From Pseudomonas entomophila (GTDB taxonomy: Bacteria; Pseudomonadota; Gammaproteobacteria; Pseudomonadales; Pseudomonadaceae): DNA of 64,000 nucleotides. Position 1 is the stretch's first letter; each line of letters starts with the position of its first letter. The notes beneath the pieces were generated by a model, which had not been told where the DNA came from, ran no database searches, and saw only the letters and a list, made by a program, of their open reading frames with translations. Location of the stretch: positions 2,992,001-3,056,000 of the forward strand of contig NZ_CP063832.1 of NCBI RefSeq assembly GCF_023277925.1, written 5' to 3'. The translations under genes and the position numbers were made by a program. Shown piece by piece: positions 44,472 through 53,420 of this stretch.

Positions 44472-44505
44472 CTACCCGTGGGAGCGGGCTTGCCCCCGCG
44501 ATTGA
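44472..44505. repeat. REP-like palindrome upstream of the CcsA-like gene
   Basis: CCCGTGGGAGCGGGCTTGCC followed by CCCGCGA: a REP variant with GTGGGAGCGGG head, between divergent ffh and the CcsA-like gene. Confidence 0.65.
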
Positions 44506-44575
44506 TACGCAGTCTTCCTTGCCCACTGCGTTCTATGCCAAACTCCGTCCCTTTAGGGCTTGCCTGCCAGGACTT

Positions 44576-45385
44576 ATGCTCTCTTCCCCCAGCCTCATCC
44601 CCAATCTGCTCGCCGCCTTCCTTTATGTGGCCGCGACCGTCTTCCAGGCCACCGGCCTGGCCCGTGGCGCCCGTGCCGACAAACGGCTGCTCGGCCTGCT
44701 CGGTACGCTGGCAGTGCTTGCCCAGGGCGGCGCGCTGTTCTTCCAGCTGATCACGCCACTGGGCCTGAGCCTCGATTTCTTCACTGCCGCCAGCCTGATC
44801 GCTGTGGCAGTGATCGCCCTGACGCTGGTCGCCTGCCTGAGCATACCGGTGGAAAACCTGCTGGTCCTGCTATTCCCGCTCGGCGCGGTGACTGCCCTGC
44901 TGGCCCAGTTCGCACCACCCGGCACGGTGCCGCTGATCAACGAGGAGCCAGGCATCCTGGCGCACATCCTGCTGTCGATCCTGGCCTACGGCCTGTTCAC
45001 CATCGCCGTGTTCCAGGCCCTGCTGCTGTTGCTGCAGGACCACCAATTGAAGAACAAGCACCCCTCCGGCCTGATCCGCAACTTCCCGCCGCTGCAGACC
45101 ATGGAGAGCCTGTTGTTCGGCTTCCTGTGGGCCGGCTGGGGCCTGCTTTCGCTGTCGCTGATTTCCGGCTGGCTGTTCCTCGACAACCTGTTCGCCCAGC
45201 ACTTGGTGCACAAGACGCTGTTGGCGTGCGTGGCCTGGATCGTCTTCAGCGTGCTGCTGTGGGGGCGCACCCGCCTGGGCTGGCGTGGCCACAAGGCGAT
45301 CCGCTGGACCCTCGCCGGTTTCTGCCTGCTGATGCTGGCCTATTTCGGCAGCAAGCTGGTCCGCGAATTCATCCTGCATATCTGA
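44576..45385 (+). CDS. CcsA/YpjD-like inner-membrane protein (cytochrome c assembly family)
   Basis: A 269-aa membrane protein with about eight hydrophobic segments, similar to the HemX/CcsA-type cytochrome c assembly family (YpjD of E. coli). The FGFLWAGWGLLSLSLISGW segment resembles the tryptophan-rich haem-handling loop region. The conserved ffh-ypjD-corC neighbourhood supports this call. ATG 44576 (MLSSPSLIPNLLAAFLYV) is preferred over an upstream ATG at 44519, which lies close to a REP-like palindrome. Whether it handles haem is unproven. Confidence 0.82.
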   Translation: MLSSPSLIPNLLAAFLYVAATVFQATGLARGARADKRLLGLLGTLAVLAQGGALFFQLITPLGLSLDFFTAASLIAVAVIALTLVACLSIPVENLLVLLFPLGAVTALLAQFAPPGTVPLINEEPGILAHILLSILAYGLFTIAVFQALLLLLQDHQLKNKHPSGLIRNFPPLQTMESLLFGFLWAGWGLLSLSLISGWLFLDNLFAQHLVHKTLLACVAWIVFSVLLWGRTRLGWRGHKAIRWTLAGFCLLMLAYFGSKLVREFILHI

Positions 45386-45394
45386 CGGCCGCCC

Positions 45395-46582
45395 ATGGAC
45401 ACCCTGCCGTACGCCCCGCTGCTCGGCACACTCGCACTGGCACTGCTCTGGTCGGCGCTGTTCACTGCCGTGGACGCCGCCCGCCAGCAGCTCAACGGCC
45501 AGGCAGAGCCCACGCTACCGGCCCAGGCCCTGGTGCTCGGCGCCAGCCTCGGCAAACTGCTGGTGCTGGGCCTGGCCTGCCTGGTCGGCCAGCGCCACGA
45601 TGGTGAGCATGGTTTCTGGCTCGCCGGCCTGGGCGCAACGCTCATGCTGCTGGTGTTGGCCGAATACCTGCCGCGGCGCCTGGCCCGGCGCAATCCGCAA
45701 GCCTTTTTCAGCCTCGGGGCCAGCCTGCTCAAGCTGCCGCTGGCCACCCTGCAACCCTTGGGCTGCCTGCTCGATGGCTGCGCCAAGCTGATCCTGCGCC
45801 CATTTCGCATCCAGCCCACTGCCGTGGCGCTGCACCCCCAGGAGCACGACGACTTCGACGAAGACCCGGCGCACGACCCGGCCCGTAATGGGCTGCTCGA
45901 AGGCTTGCAGGCGCTGGACAAGGTCACCGTTAACGACATCCTGGTGCCACGCAACGAAGTGGATGGCATCAACCTCGACGACCCCATCGAGCGCATCATC
46001 GAACAACTGATCGTCAGCCGACATACCCGCCTGCCGGTCTACCACAACGACATCAACCAGGTCGAAGCGGTGCTCAACACCAAGTTGATCAGCCACTTGC
46101 TGCCCCGTGCCGAGCTCACGTTCGAGAATCTCCAGGCTGCCTGCTACGAGCCCTACTTCGTCCCCGAAAGCACCCCGCTGCAGATGCAACTGCTGAACTT
46201 CCACAAGCAGCAACGGCGCATGGGCGTGGTGGTGGACGAGTACGGCGAAGTGCTGGGCATCGTCACCCTGGAAGACATTCTTGAAGAGATCGTCGGCGAG
46301 TTCGAGGACGAACACAGCCTCGACAACCCCCATGTGCACCCGCAACCCGATGGCACCTTCGTCATCGAAGGCACGGCGTCGCTGCGCGAAATCAACCGCA
46401 CCCTGGGCTGGCACCTGCCCTCCGACGGCGGGCCGAAGACCCTCAACGGCCTGGTCACCGAAGCGCTGGAAAGCATCCCGGAAAGCGCGGTGTGCCTGAA
46501 GATCGGCCGTTATCGCCTGGAAATCCTCGAAACCGAGGACAATTGCGCCAGCAAGGTACTGGTCTGGACCGTGACCCGATAG
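45395..46582 (+). CDS. CNNM/CorC (HlyC/CorC) family transporter with CBS pair
   Basis: A 395-aa protein: an N-terminal DUF21-type membrane domain (three or four hydrophobic segments in residues 1-130), a pair of CBS domains (about 175-295, VNDILVPRNEVDGINLDDPI and RRMGVVVDEYGEVLGIVTLE) and a C-terminal CorC_HlyC domain. The family is linked to Mg2+/Co2+ efflux or tolerance. It lies 9 bp after the CcsA-like gene and is presumably co-transcribed. Its stop codon is in the loop of a 9-bp hairpin, GTGACCCGA/TCGGGTCAC (46571-46597). Confidence 0.88.
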   Translation: MDTLPYAPLLGTLALALLWSALFTAVDAARQQLNGQAEPTLPAQALVLGASLGKLLVLGLACLVGQRHDGEHGFWLAGLGATLMLLVLAEYLPRRLARRNPQAFFSLGASLLKLPLATLQPLGCLLDGCAKLILRPFRIQPTAVALHPQEHDDFDEDPAHDPARNGLLEGLQALDKVTVNDILVPRNEVDGINLDDPIERIIEQLIVSRHTRLPVYHNDINQVEAVLNTKLISHLLPRAELTFENLQAACYEPYFVPESTPLQMQLLNFHKQQRRMGVVVDEYGEVLGIVTLEDILEEIVGEFEDEHSLDNPHVHPQPDGTFVIEGTASLREINRTLGWHLPSDGGPKTLNGLVTEALESIPESAVCLKIGRYRLEILETEDNCASKVLVWTVTR

Positions 46583-46597
46583 CTATACTCGGGTCAC
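46571..46597 (+). terminator. Hairpin overlapping the CorC-like stop codon
   Basis: GTGACCCGA (46571-46579) pairs with TCGGGTCAC (46589-46597) with the TAG stop in the loop; there is no T tract. The gap to the MFS gene (46598-46826) holds no gene. Confidence 0.5.
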
Positions 46598-46826
46598 GCT
46601 TACCCAGCCCTGCCGTTCCGCCTGCTACCCGCACCCGGCGCTCTTCGGCCAGTCCGCACCACTGACACGCCCCGCGGTCCTGCTTCACCACCCCGAACAG
46701 CGCCCGCTCCCCGCCTCTATCCCCTGGGCTATTGTCAGTCGGGCGACCAACAACAATACGCTCCGGCTCCCGTGTGCCCGCCACATGGGCCGTGCCCCAT
46801 GGAGCATGACTGTCAGGGACCTTCGC

Positions 46827-48131
46827 ATGACTACCAGCAGCACCTACGCCGAACCTGCCGCGGCGACTCCGGTCAATTCCCCGGCCAGGGTGGCCACCGC
46901 CAGTTTCATCGGCACCGCCATCGAGTTCTACGATTTCTACGTCTACGCCACTGCCGCCGCCCTGGTGATCGGGCCGGTGTTCTTCCCGTCCGGCTCCGGC
47001 ACCGCACAGATGCTGGCGGCGTTTCTCACCTTCGGCATCGCTTTCCTCGCCCGCCCACTGGGGTCGGCGCTGTTCGGCCACTTCGGCGACCGCATCGGGC
47101 GCAAGTCGACGCTGGTCGCTTCGCTGCTGCTGATGGGCGTGTCCACCACGCTGATCGGCGTACTACCGGGCTATGACAGCATCGGGGTGTGGGCACCGAT
47201 CCTCCTTTGCCTGCTGCGCTTCGGCCAGGGTCTTGGGCTGGGCGGCGAATGGGGGGGCGCGGCATTGCTGGCCACCGAGAATGCCCCGGAAGGCAAACGT
47301 GCCTGGTTCGGCATGTTCCCGCAGCTCGGCCCTTCGATCGGCTTCCTGGCGGCCAATGGCCTGTTCCTCTCCCTGGCCCTGATGCTCAGCGACGAACAGT
47401 TCCGTGAGTGGGGCTGGCGCATTCCGTTCCTGCTCAGCGCCGCCTTGGTGCTGGTGGGCCTGTACGTGCGACTGAAACTGGAGGAAAGCCCGGTGTTCGC
47501 CAAGGCGGTCGCCCGCCACGAGCGGGTGAAAATGCCGGTGGTCGACCTGTTTGCCCGCTACTGGCTACCCACCCTGCTCGGGGCCGCAGCGATGGTGGTG
47601 TGCTACGCGCTGTTCTACATCTCTACGGTGTTCTCGCTCAGCTATGGCGTGACCACGCTGGGCTACAGCCGGGAGACGTTCCTGGGGCTGCTGTGCTTCG
47701 CCGTGGTGTTCATGGCCCTGGCCACGCCGCTGTCGGCCTGGCTCAGCGACCGCTTCGGGCGCAAGCCGGTGCTGATCGTCGGCGGCTTGCTGGCCATTGC
47801 CTCGGGCTTCACCATGGAGCCGCTGCTGACTTCGGGGTCGACCACGGGCGTGGCGCTGTTCCTGGCCATCGAGCTGTTCCTGATGGGGGTGACCTTCGCC
47901 CCCATGGGCGCCCTGCTGCCGGAGCTGTTCCCGACCCATGTGCGCTATACGGGCGCGTCGGCGGCGTACAACCTGGGCGGTATCGTCGGCGCCTCGGCGG
48001 CACCGTTCTTTGCCCAGAAGCTGGTGAGCATGGGGGGATTGAGCTGGGTGGGGGGGTATGTGTCGGTGGCGGCGGTGATCAGCCTGGTGGCCGTGTTGTG
48101 CCTTAAAGAGACCCGCGATACCGCGCTTTGA
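46827..48131 (+). CDS. MFS transporter, metabolite:H+ symporter (MHS/ProP-like) family
   Basis: A 434-aa inner-membrane protein with twelve predicted helices. The MHS-type start ATASFIGTAIEFYDFYVYAT and the loop motif GHFGDRIGRKSTL (MFS motif A) are clear; GGEWGGAALLATENAP is the conserved family block. Members carry organic acids, betaine or similar. ATG 46827 (MTTSSTYAEPAAA) is chosen over 46785. A single gene, followed by the convergent purT. The substrate cannot be inferred from context. Confidence 0.9.
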   Translation: MTTSSTYAEPAAATPVNSPARVATASFIGTAIEFYDFYVYATAAALVIGPVFFPSGSGTAQMLAAFLTFGIAFLARPLGSALFGHFGDRIGRKSTLVASLLLMGVSTTLIGVLPGYDSIGVWAPILLCLLRFGQGLGLGGEWGGAALLATENAPEGKRAWFGMFPQLGPSIGFLAANGLFLSLALMLSDEQFREWGWRIPFLLSAALVLVGLYVRLKLEESPVFAKAVARHERVKMPVVDLFARYWLPTLLGAAAMVVCYALFYISTVFSLSYGVTTLGYSRETFLGLLCFAVVFMALATPLSAWLSDRFGRKPVLIVGGLLAIASGFTMEPLLTSGSTTGVALFLAIELFLMGVTFAPMGALLPELFPTHVRYTGASAAYNLGGIVGASAAPFFAQKLVSMGGLSWVGGYVSVAAVISLVAVLCLKETRDTAL

Positions 48132-48148
48132 ACCCTTGTGTCGCGAAA

Positions 48149-48165
48149 GGGGCGCTAAGCGCCCC
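48149..48165 (-). terminator. Hairpin between purT and the MFS gene
   Basis: GGGGCGC-TAA-GCGCCCC; on the minus strand TTTCGCG follows. A weak terminator shared by the convergent genes. Confidence 0.45.
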
Positions 48166-48178
48166 CAGCAGTATCAGA

Positions 48179-49360
48179 TCAGAACTCGACCTTGACGGCT
48201 TGCGCGGCGCGGGTCGCCTTGGCACGAGCAGCCTCGACCGACTCGTCGCGAGCCAGGCACACGCCCATGCGGCGGGTGCCATTGATCTGCGGCTTGCCGA
48301 ACAGGCGAATGGCGGTATCCGGCTCGCTCAAGGCCGCACCCAGGTTGGCGAAGCTGGTTTGCTGCGACTGACCTTCCGGCAGGATCACCGCCGAAGCCGA
48401 AGGACCGAACTGGCGCACCAGCGGAATCGGCAGGCCGAGAATGGCGCGGGCATGCAGGGCGAATTGCGACAGGTCCTGGGAAATCAGGGTCACCAGGCCA
48501 GTGTCGTGCGGGCGGGGCGAGACTTCGCTGAACCACACCTGATCACCCTTGACGAACAACTCCACACCGAACAGGCCACGGCCGCCCAGTGCATCGGTGA
48601 CCGCCCGAGCCACACGCTGCGACTCGGCCAGCGCTTTAGCGCTCATGGCCTGGGGCTGCCAGGACTCCTGGTAGTCGCCCTTCTCCTGACGGTGGCCGAC
48701 CGGTTCGAGGAAGGTGGTGCCGCCGACATGGCGCACGGTCAGCAGGGTGATCTCGTACTCGAAGTCGATGAAGCCCTCGATGATCACCCGGCCCTTGCCG
48801 GCACGGCCGCCGTCCTGGGCATAGTCCCAGGCCTTCTGCAGGTCGTCGGCGCTGCGCAGCAGGCTCTGGCCCTTGCCTGACGAGCTCATCACCGGCTTGA
48901 CCACGCAAGGGTAGCCCAGGTCGGCGACCGCCTTGCTGTAGTCCTCGAAGGTATCGGCAAAGTGGTACGGCGAGGTCGGCAGGTCCAGCTCTTCGGCGGC
49001 CAGGCGGCGGATGCCTTCGCGGTTCATGGTCAGTTGGGTGGCACGGGCAGTGGGGACGACGTTGAAGCCTTCGTTCTCCAGCTCCACCAGGGTGGCGGTG
49101 GCGATGGCCTCGATCTCGGGGACGATGTAGTGCGGTTTCTCCGCCTCGATCACCGCGCGCAGGGCCACGCCGTCGAGCATGTTGATTACATGGCTGCGGT
49201 GCGCGACCTGCATGGCCGGGGCATTGGCGTAGCGGTCAACGGCGATCACCTCGACCCCCAGGCGCTGCAACTCGATCACCACTTCCTTGCCCAGCTCGCC
49301 GCAGCCGCACAGCAGTACACGGGTCGCGGTAGGCGACAATGGGGTTCCGATACGGGTCAT
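48179..49360 (-). CDS. purT: Formate-dependent phosphoribosylglycinamide formyltransferase
   Basis: A 393-aa ATP-grasp enzyme that makes formyl-GAR from GAR, formate and ATP in purine synthesis, replacing the folate-dependent PurN step. It begins [20 protein letters not shown] and has the [16 protein letters not shown] nucleotide motif, ATP-grasp segments ([28 protein letters not shown]) and the metal site [21 protein letters not shown] single-gene unit, divergent from nothing obvious and convergent with the MFS gene. Confidence 0.96.
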   Translation of the reverse strand: MTRIGTPLSPTATRVLLCGCGELGKEVVIELQRLGVEVIAVDRYANAPAMQVAHRSHVINMLDGVALRAVIEAEKPHYIVPEIEAIATATLVELENEGFNVVPTARATQLTMNREGIRRLAAEELDLPTSPYHFADTFEDYSKAVADLGYPCVVKPVMSSSGKGQSLLRSADDLQKAWDYAQDGGRAGKGRVIIEGFIDFEYEITLLTVRHVGGTTFLEPVGHRQEKGDYQESWQPQAMSAKALAESQRVARAVTDALGGRGLFGVELFVKGDQVWFSEVSPRPHDTGLVTLISQDLSQFALHARAILGLPIPLVRQFGPSASAVILPEGQSQQTSFANLGAALSEPDTAIRLFGKPQINGTRRMGVCLARDESVEAARAKATRAAQAVKVEF

Positions 49361-49434
49361 TTCAGGTCCTCGAAGGCGTCCGGGGCCGCGCCACGCTGGC
49401 TGCCGCCCGCTGAAAAATGGACCGGTATTCTACA

Positions 49435-49902
49435 TCAGGACACGGCGATCGCGCGCCGTGCCCGCCAGGCCATGATCAGCCACACCGCCGTGACCCCGGC
49501 AAACTTCGAGGCCAGCGCCGTGCCGACCACCATCGGTGTCAGTGCGCCGATCATGCCGAAGAAAATGAAGGTGTCCACCGGGATGCTCAAGGCCGAGCTC
49601 AGCCACAGGCGATCACGCAGAGGGCGGCGGGTAACGCTGAACACCAACCAGTCGATCAGCTCGGAGACGAAGAACGCGGTGGCGCTGGCCAGGGCGATGG
49701 CCGGCTCGGAGGTGGCATAGGATAGTACCAGCGCCACCAGCATCGCCAACAACGCGCCGTGGCCGTAGCGGGTCTGCACCATATCGCGCAGGATGAACAC
49801 CAGGCCACCCCAGGCGGACCAGATCACGTCCAGGTGTGGCGCGCTGGAGAAGGCGTAGTTGATCAGCACCACGCTGCTGATGTAGGCGATGAGATAGAAC
49901 AT
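49435..49902 (-). CDS. VUT/DUF165-family membrane protein (queuosine-precursor transporter-like)
   Basis: A 155-aa membrane protein with four or five hydrophobic segments, MFYLIAYISSVVLINYAFSS, similar to the vitamin-uptake-transporter/DUF165 family that includes the preQ0/preQ1 transporter YhhQ. The SATAFFVSELIDWLVFS region with its acidic and aromatic residues is the family signature. It is shorter than YhhQ (about 220 aa). The open frame continues upstream to 50013, through a REP-like sequence; ATG 49900-49902 is preferred. The cargo is uncertain. Confidence 0.7.
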   Translation of the reverse strand: MFYLIAYISSVVLINYAFSSAPHLDVIWSAWGGLVFILRDMVQTRYGHGALLAMLVALVLSYATSEPAIALASATAFFVSELIDWLVFSVTRRPLRDRLWLSSALSIPVDTFIFFGMIGALTPMVVGTALASKFAGVTAVWLIMAWRARRAIAVS

Positions 49903-49974
49903 GGTCTGGGTATTCAGGTGGGCAAGCCGCTCAGAGTAGCGTCGGGCCAGCCACTGGACAAGCCCGCGATCCCC

Positions 49975-50005
49975 GGTAGGAGCCAGCCTTGCTGGCGAAT
50001 GTGCC
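49975..50005. repeat. REP-like palindrome
   Basis: GGTAGGAGCCAGCCTTGCTG followed by GCGAA, a diverged REP between the VUT-family and DUF1289 genes. Confidence 0.65.
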
Positions 50006-50021
50006 AAAAGCAAGGCGTAGC

Positions 50022-50216
50022 CTACAGACCAATGATCAAGCCTGCGGCGACCGCCCGCTCATGGCAAAGCTTGAGTACGGCGCGGCGTTCCGTGTTGTCC
50101 ATCCGCCCCCAGCGGGTGATCTCGGCCACCGTGCGCTGGCAACCCGTGCAGATGTCCTGTTCGTCCAGCGCGCAGACGCTGACGCAGGGCGAGGCGACCG
50201 GCTTCTCGTCACTCAT
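50022..50216 (-). CDS. DUF1289 family small cysteine-rich protein
   Basis: A 64-aa protein [20 protein letters not shown] with four cysteines in the family pattern PCVSVC...CTGCQRT, suggesting metal or Fe-S binding. It continues with the [13 protein letters not shown] segment typical of DUF1289. ATG 50216 is preferred over the TTG at 50222. It overlaps the end of the gamma-carbonic-anhydrase-like gene by 8 bp, so translation is coupled. Function unknown. Confidence 0.85.
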   Translation of the reverse strand: MSDEKPVASPCVSVCALDEQDICTGCQRTVAEITRWGRMDNTERRAVLKLCHERAVAAGLIIGL

Positions 50217-50733
50217 CGTCAATTACCAGGTCGCGGACATAGCGCTGGGCGTTGTGCACGTAATGGGCGGCGCTGGCCTCGAGCATGCGTTTCTGCTGCT
50301 CGGTCAGCTCGCGCACCACCTTGCCCGGCGAGCCCATCACCAGCGAACCATCGGGGATTTCCTTGCCTTCCGGGATCAGCGCATTGGCGCCGATGATGCA
50401 GTGCTTGCCGATACGCGCACCGTTGAGGATCACCGCGTTGATGCCCACCAGGCTGTAGTCGCCCACCGTGCAGCCATGCAGCATGGCGTTGTGGCCGATG
50501 GTCACGCCCTTGCCGATGTTCAGCGGCGAGCCCATGTCGGTGTGCATCACCGTGCCATCCTGGACGTTGCTGTCCTCGCCAATGTCGATCAACTCGTTGT
50601 CGCCACGCAACACCGCGCCAAACCACACACTGGCACGGGCTTGCAGGCGCACCTTGCCGATCAGGCTGGCGTTGGGCGCGGCCCAGCTGCTGGGATGGGC
50701 CTCGACCCGCAGGTCGCCCAGGCGGTATTTCAT
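50209..50733 (-). CDS. Gamma-carbonic-anhydrase-like protein (left-handed beta-helix)
   Basis: A 174-aa hexapeptide-repeat protein, [20 protein letters not shown], with repeats such as [16 protein letters not shown] and [20 protein letters not shown]. The three histidine ligands of gamma-carbonic anhydrases are matched at HTD, GHN and HGC. A C-terminal alpha helix follows the repeats, as in the YrdA/PaaY group. ATG 50733 with a GAGGAG SD is used; an upstream frame to 50778 lacks family support. Actual anhydrase activity is not established for this group. Confidence 0.85.
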   Translation of the reverse strand: MKYRLGDLRVEAHPSSWAAPNASLIGKVRLQARASVWFGAVLRGDNELIDIGEDSNVQDGTVMHTDMGSPLNIGKGVTIGHNAMLHGCTVGDYSLVGINAVILNGARIGKHCIIGANALIPEGKEIPDGSLVMGSPGKVVRELTEQQKRMLEASAAHYVHNAQRYVRDLVIDDE

Positions 50734-50778
50734 GTCTCGCTCCTCACGGTTGGACGCAGGTGACGGGGTGGGCCCCAT

Positions 50779-51378
50779 TCAGTTCTGGATGAAACGCTCC
50801 GGTGGCTGGTGCAGGCTGATGCCGGCATCGAACAGCACATTGACCAGCTCGACGATCATGATCGCCGACAGCCCCCAGATCTTGTAGTCGCCGTAACGGT
50901 AACTGGGCACGTACCAACTGCGGCCCTGGTAGTCGATGCGGTGGGTGTGCTCGCGCGGGTCCTGGCGGAAGAACGCCAGCGGCACGCTGAACACGGCGGC
51001 GATTTCCGCATCGTTGGCGCGGTACTCGACGTAATCGGGGATCAGGCCGACGAACGGTGTCACCTTCAGGCCATGCAGGGAGATCAGCGGGCTGAGCGGG
51101 CCGAGCACCTCGACCAGGCCGGGGGGCAGGCCGATTTCCTCCTCGGCTTCGCGCAGGGCGGTGAACATCAGGTCCGGGTCCTCCGGATCGCGTCGGCCTC
51201 CGGGAAAGGCCACCTCGCCACCGTGGGTGGAAAGCCCCTTGGCACGGAGCGTCAGCACCAACTCCGGCTCTTCGCCACGGGTGATGGGCAGCAGCACCGC
51301 CGCTTCGGGGAAACGGCGGTCCGTCTCCAGTGACGCGGGGGTATGGTTGCTCATTCGGCGAAGAAGCTCGTCCAGCAT
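50779..51378 (-). CDS. Nudix hydrolase, CoA pyrophosphatase-like (NudL/YeaB type)
   Basis: A 199-aa hydrolase predicted to cleave CoA and its derivatives. The Nudix box appears as GGRRDPEDPDLMFTALREAE then EEIGL near residues 58-82, following GGEVAFPG, the NudL-type prefix. ATG 51376-51378 (MLDELLRRMSNHTP) is taken from a much longer open frame because the upstream part lacks family character. It ends 45 bp before the gamma-CA gene on the same strand and is divergent from a second Nudix gene. Confidence 0.85.
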   Translation of the reverse strand: MLDELLRRMSNHTPASLETDRRFPEAAVLLPITRGEEPELVLTLRAKGLSTHGGEVAFPGGRRDPEDPDLMFTALREAEEEIGLPPGLVEVLGPLSPLISLHGLKVTPFVGLIPDYVEYRANDAEIAAVFSVPLAFFRQDPREHTHRIDYQGRSWYVPSYRYGDYKIWGLSAIMIVELVNVLFDAGISLHQPPERFIQN

Positions 51379-51511
51379 TACGCACTCTCGATTCCAAGGC
51401 CTGCCCTGCATGATGCACCAAAGCCGCGAGGCACCCAAGCCCCGCCCGCGGTCCGCTTGCGGTGGGCGGGCCGGGCGCGCCAAGATAGCCCGACCACACA
51501 GGAATGAAAGC

Positions 51512-52066
51512 ATGAAATTCTGCAGCGCGTGCGGCCAACCGGTCACCCAGCGAATCCCCGAAGGCGACAGCCGCCCGCGGTATGTCTGCGACCATTGCCA
51601 GACCATCCACTACCAGAACCCCAATATCGTCGCCGGGGTGCTGCCCACCTGGGGCAGCCAGGTGCTGCTGTGTCGGCGCGCCATCGAGCCGCGCCGGGGC
51701 TACTGGACCCTGCCCGCCGGCTTCATGGAGAACGGCGAGACCCTCGACCAGGCCGCCCGTCGCGAAACCGTCGAGGAGGCTTGCGCCCGGGTGGGCGAGG
51801 CGCAGCTGTACCAGTTGTTCGACCTGCCACACATCAACCAGGTACACGTGTTCTTCCGCGCCGAACTTGCGGACCTGGATTTCGCCGTGGGCGTCGAGAG
51901 CCTGGAGGTGCGATTGTTCGAGGAACATGAGATCCCGTGGAGCGAGCTGGCTTTCCGGACCGTCACACGCACACTAGAATGCTACTATCGCGACCGCATC
52001 AGGCAGCACTACCCCATAGGCCATGAATACCTGCCGCCGATGAACGTCTCGTCGTCCACCACCTAA
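51512..52066 (+). CDS. Nudix hydrolase with N-terminal zinc ribbon
   Basis: A 184-aa protein with an N-terminal four-cysteine ribbon CSACGQPV...CDHCQTIHYQNP (residues about 4-40) and a Nudix box GFMENGETLDQAARRETVEE near residue 70. The box ends EEAC where most members have EExG, a small departure that leaves the catalytic glutamates. An ADP-ribose or NADH-type pyrophosphatase role is plausible but unproven. It starts 133 bp from the divergent Nudix gene and is followed by an L,D-transpeptidase gene after 19 bp. Confidence 0.85.
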   Translation: MKFCSACGQPVTQRIPEGDSRPRYVCDHCQTIHYQNPNIVAGVLPTWGSQVLLCRRAIEPRRGYWTLPAGFMENGETLDQAARRETVEEACARVGEAQLYQLFDLPHINQVHVFFRAELADLDFAVGVESLEVRLFEEHEIPWSELAFRTVTRTLECYYRDRIRQHYPIGHEYLPPMNVSSSTT

Positions 52067-52085
52067 GTCTCAGGGATACGGTTTC

Positions 52086-52634
52086 ATGCGCTGGTTGCTC
52101 GCCCTCTTCTGCCTCAGTGTCGCCTCGGTGTCGCAGGCTGCCTTCACCGAAACCATCATTCGCAAGCCGCCATCGGCATCGCAACCGGCCGCGACCGTCC
52201 CGCAGGGCCCCATGATCGACAAGGTGCTGGTGCTCAAGTCCGAACGCCGCCTGCAATTGATCAGCCGCGGCGAACCGCTCAAGACCTACCGCATCTCGCT
52301 GGGCAAGCAGCCCAAGGGCGCCAAGGAGCGCGAGGGCGACAAGAAGACCCCCGAGGGCCTGTACTGGCTGGACTGGCGCAAGGTCAGCGACCGCTACAAC
52401 CTGGCCATGCACATCTCCTACCCGAACATCACCGACGCCGCCAAGGCCCGGCGTGACGGGGTGGCGGCCGGCAGCATGATCATGATCCACGGCACGCCGA
52501 TCAACGAGGAGTACCCGGAGTGGTACTTCCACACCCTCGATTGGACCGAAGGCTGCATCGCCATGCGCAACGACGACATGCGCGAGGTCTGGAGCATGGT
52601 CAAGGACGGCACCATGATCGAGATCCGCCCCTGA
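52086..52634 (+). CDS. L,D-transpeptidase (YkuD/ErfK family), exported
   Basis: A 182-aa periplasmic enzyme that probably forms 3-3 peptidoglycan cross-links or anchors lipoprotein. A Sec signal (MRWLLALFCLSVASVSQAAF, cleavage after AQA/A about residue 19) is followed by the YkuD domain. The catalytic motif MIHGTPIN, then TEGCIAMRN with the nucleophilic cysteine near residue 160, is intact. It lacks a LysM domain. It follows the Nudix gene closely and precedes a REP-like palindrome and the convergent T2SS operon. Confidence 0.9.
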   Translation: MRWLLALFCLSVASVSQAAFTETIIRKPPSASQPAATVPQGPMIDKVLVLKSERRLQLISRGEPLKTYRISLGKQPKGAKEREGDKKTPEGLYWLDWRKVSDRYNLAMHISYPNITDAAKARRDGVAAGSMIMIHGTPINEEYPEWYFHTLDWTEGCIAMRNDDMREVWSMVKDGTMIEIRP

Positions 52635-52664
52635 CCCCGACGCCATCTATCCAGGCACGCCTTT

Positions 52665-52697
52665 CCTGCAGAAGCCGGCTTTGCCGGTGAATGCAGC
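52665..52697. repeat. REP-like palindrome between L,D-transpeptidase and T2SS operon
   Basis: CCTGCAGAAGCCGGCTTTGC followed by CGGTGAATGCAG: a REP with diverged head that could end both convergent transcripts. Confidence 0.65.
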
Positions 52698-52760
52698 AGT
52701 GATCCCACCGACGCAATCGCGGGTATCGCGAACGTCTCAGGTTCGGCTACGACGCTGTCC

Positions 52761-53420
52761 CTACCACCTGATTTCCCGCTGCCCTTGCAGCGCTTCGGCC
52801 CCCAGCCACTGCACACCGCGCAGCACCGGCGTCAGCGCCGCATCAGGCTGCACATCGATGTTCACCTGAGCCCGCCGCGCCAGCAGGTCACCCTCCACTG
52901 CCAATCGATGCTGCCCGTCCTGGGCCAGATACCCTGACACGTGCCAGCCATCCGCGCAGTTCATCTCGATGCCGCCCTGCCCTAGCCCCAACGACCACGG
53001 TTCGGCCAACGCCAGGTCATTCACCTCGATCCGCCCCTGTGCCTCACTGCATCGCCTGCCACTTCCTTGCAGATGGAGCGCGCCTTGCCACTGCCCGGCG
53101 AAGCGATAGTTCTGGGCGACACTGGGTTGGGCCCCCAGCGCCTCGACCTCGGCTTGCCAGTGCCAGGGCCAGCCATGGGCATGCAACCGCCACCCCTGCC
53201 CCTGAAATCCCAACCACACCTGCGCATCCCGACGCCACGGTCGCAGTTCCCAGCGCAAGGGGCCAACCGCCCCCAAGCGCATCGCTTGCCCTTGCCACAG
53301 GCTGCCCACCACGCCCTGTGCCGGTAACCCGCTCAGCCACGCCAGCCAGACCGCCGGCAGCTCGACCAGCAAACTCAGGCAGAACACCAGCCCCAGCCAG
53401 CCACCCGCGCGCCGACTCAA
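52761..53420 (-). CDS. gspN: Type II secretion system protein N (GspN)
   Basis: A 219-aa inner-membrane protein of the T2SS accessory family: one N-terminal membrane helix (GWLGLVFCLSLLVELPAVWLAW region) and a periplasmic beta-rich domain. The AQGVVGSLWQGQAMRLGAVG segment is typical of GspN. It is the last gene of the operon and overlaps gspM by 4 bp. GspN is often present in phosphatase-linked T2SSs of pseudomonads, but is not essential in all systems. Confidence 0.8.
   Translation of the reverse strand: MSRRAGGWLGLVFCLSLLVELPAVWLAWLSGLPAQGVVGSLWQGQAMRLGAVGPLRWELRPWRRDAQVWLGFQGQGWRLHAHGWPWHWQAEVEALGAQPSVAQNYRFAGQWQGALHLQGSGRRCSEAQGRIEVNDLALAEPWSLGLGQGGIEMNCADGWHVSGYLAQDGQHRLAVEGDLLARRAQVNIDVQPDAALTPVLRGVQWLGAEALQGQREIRW

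Noticed and set aside
49903-50013. N-terminal extension of the VUT-family protein
   Set aside because: It is translated from a REP-like palindrome and lacks hydrophobic family features.
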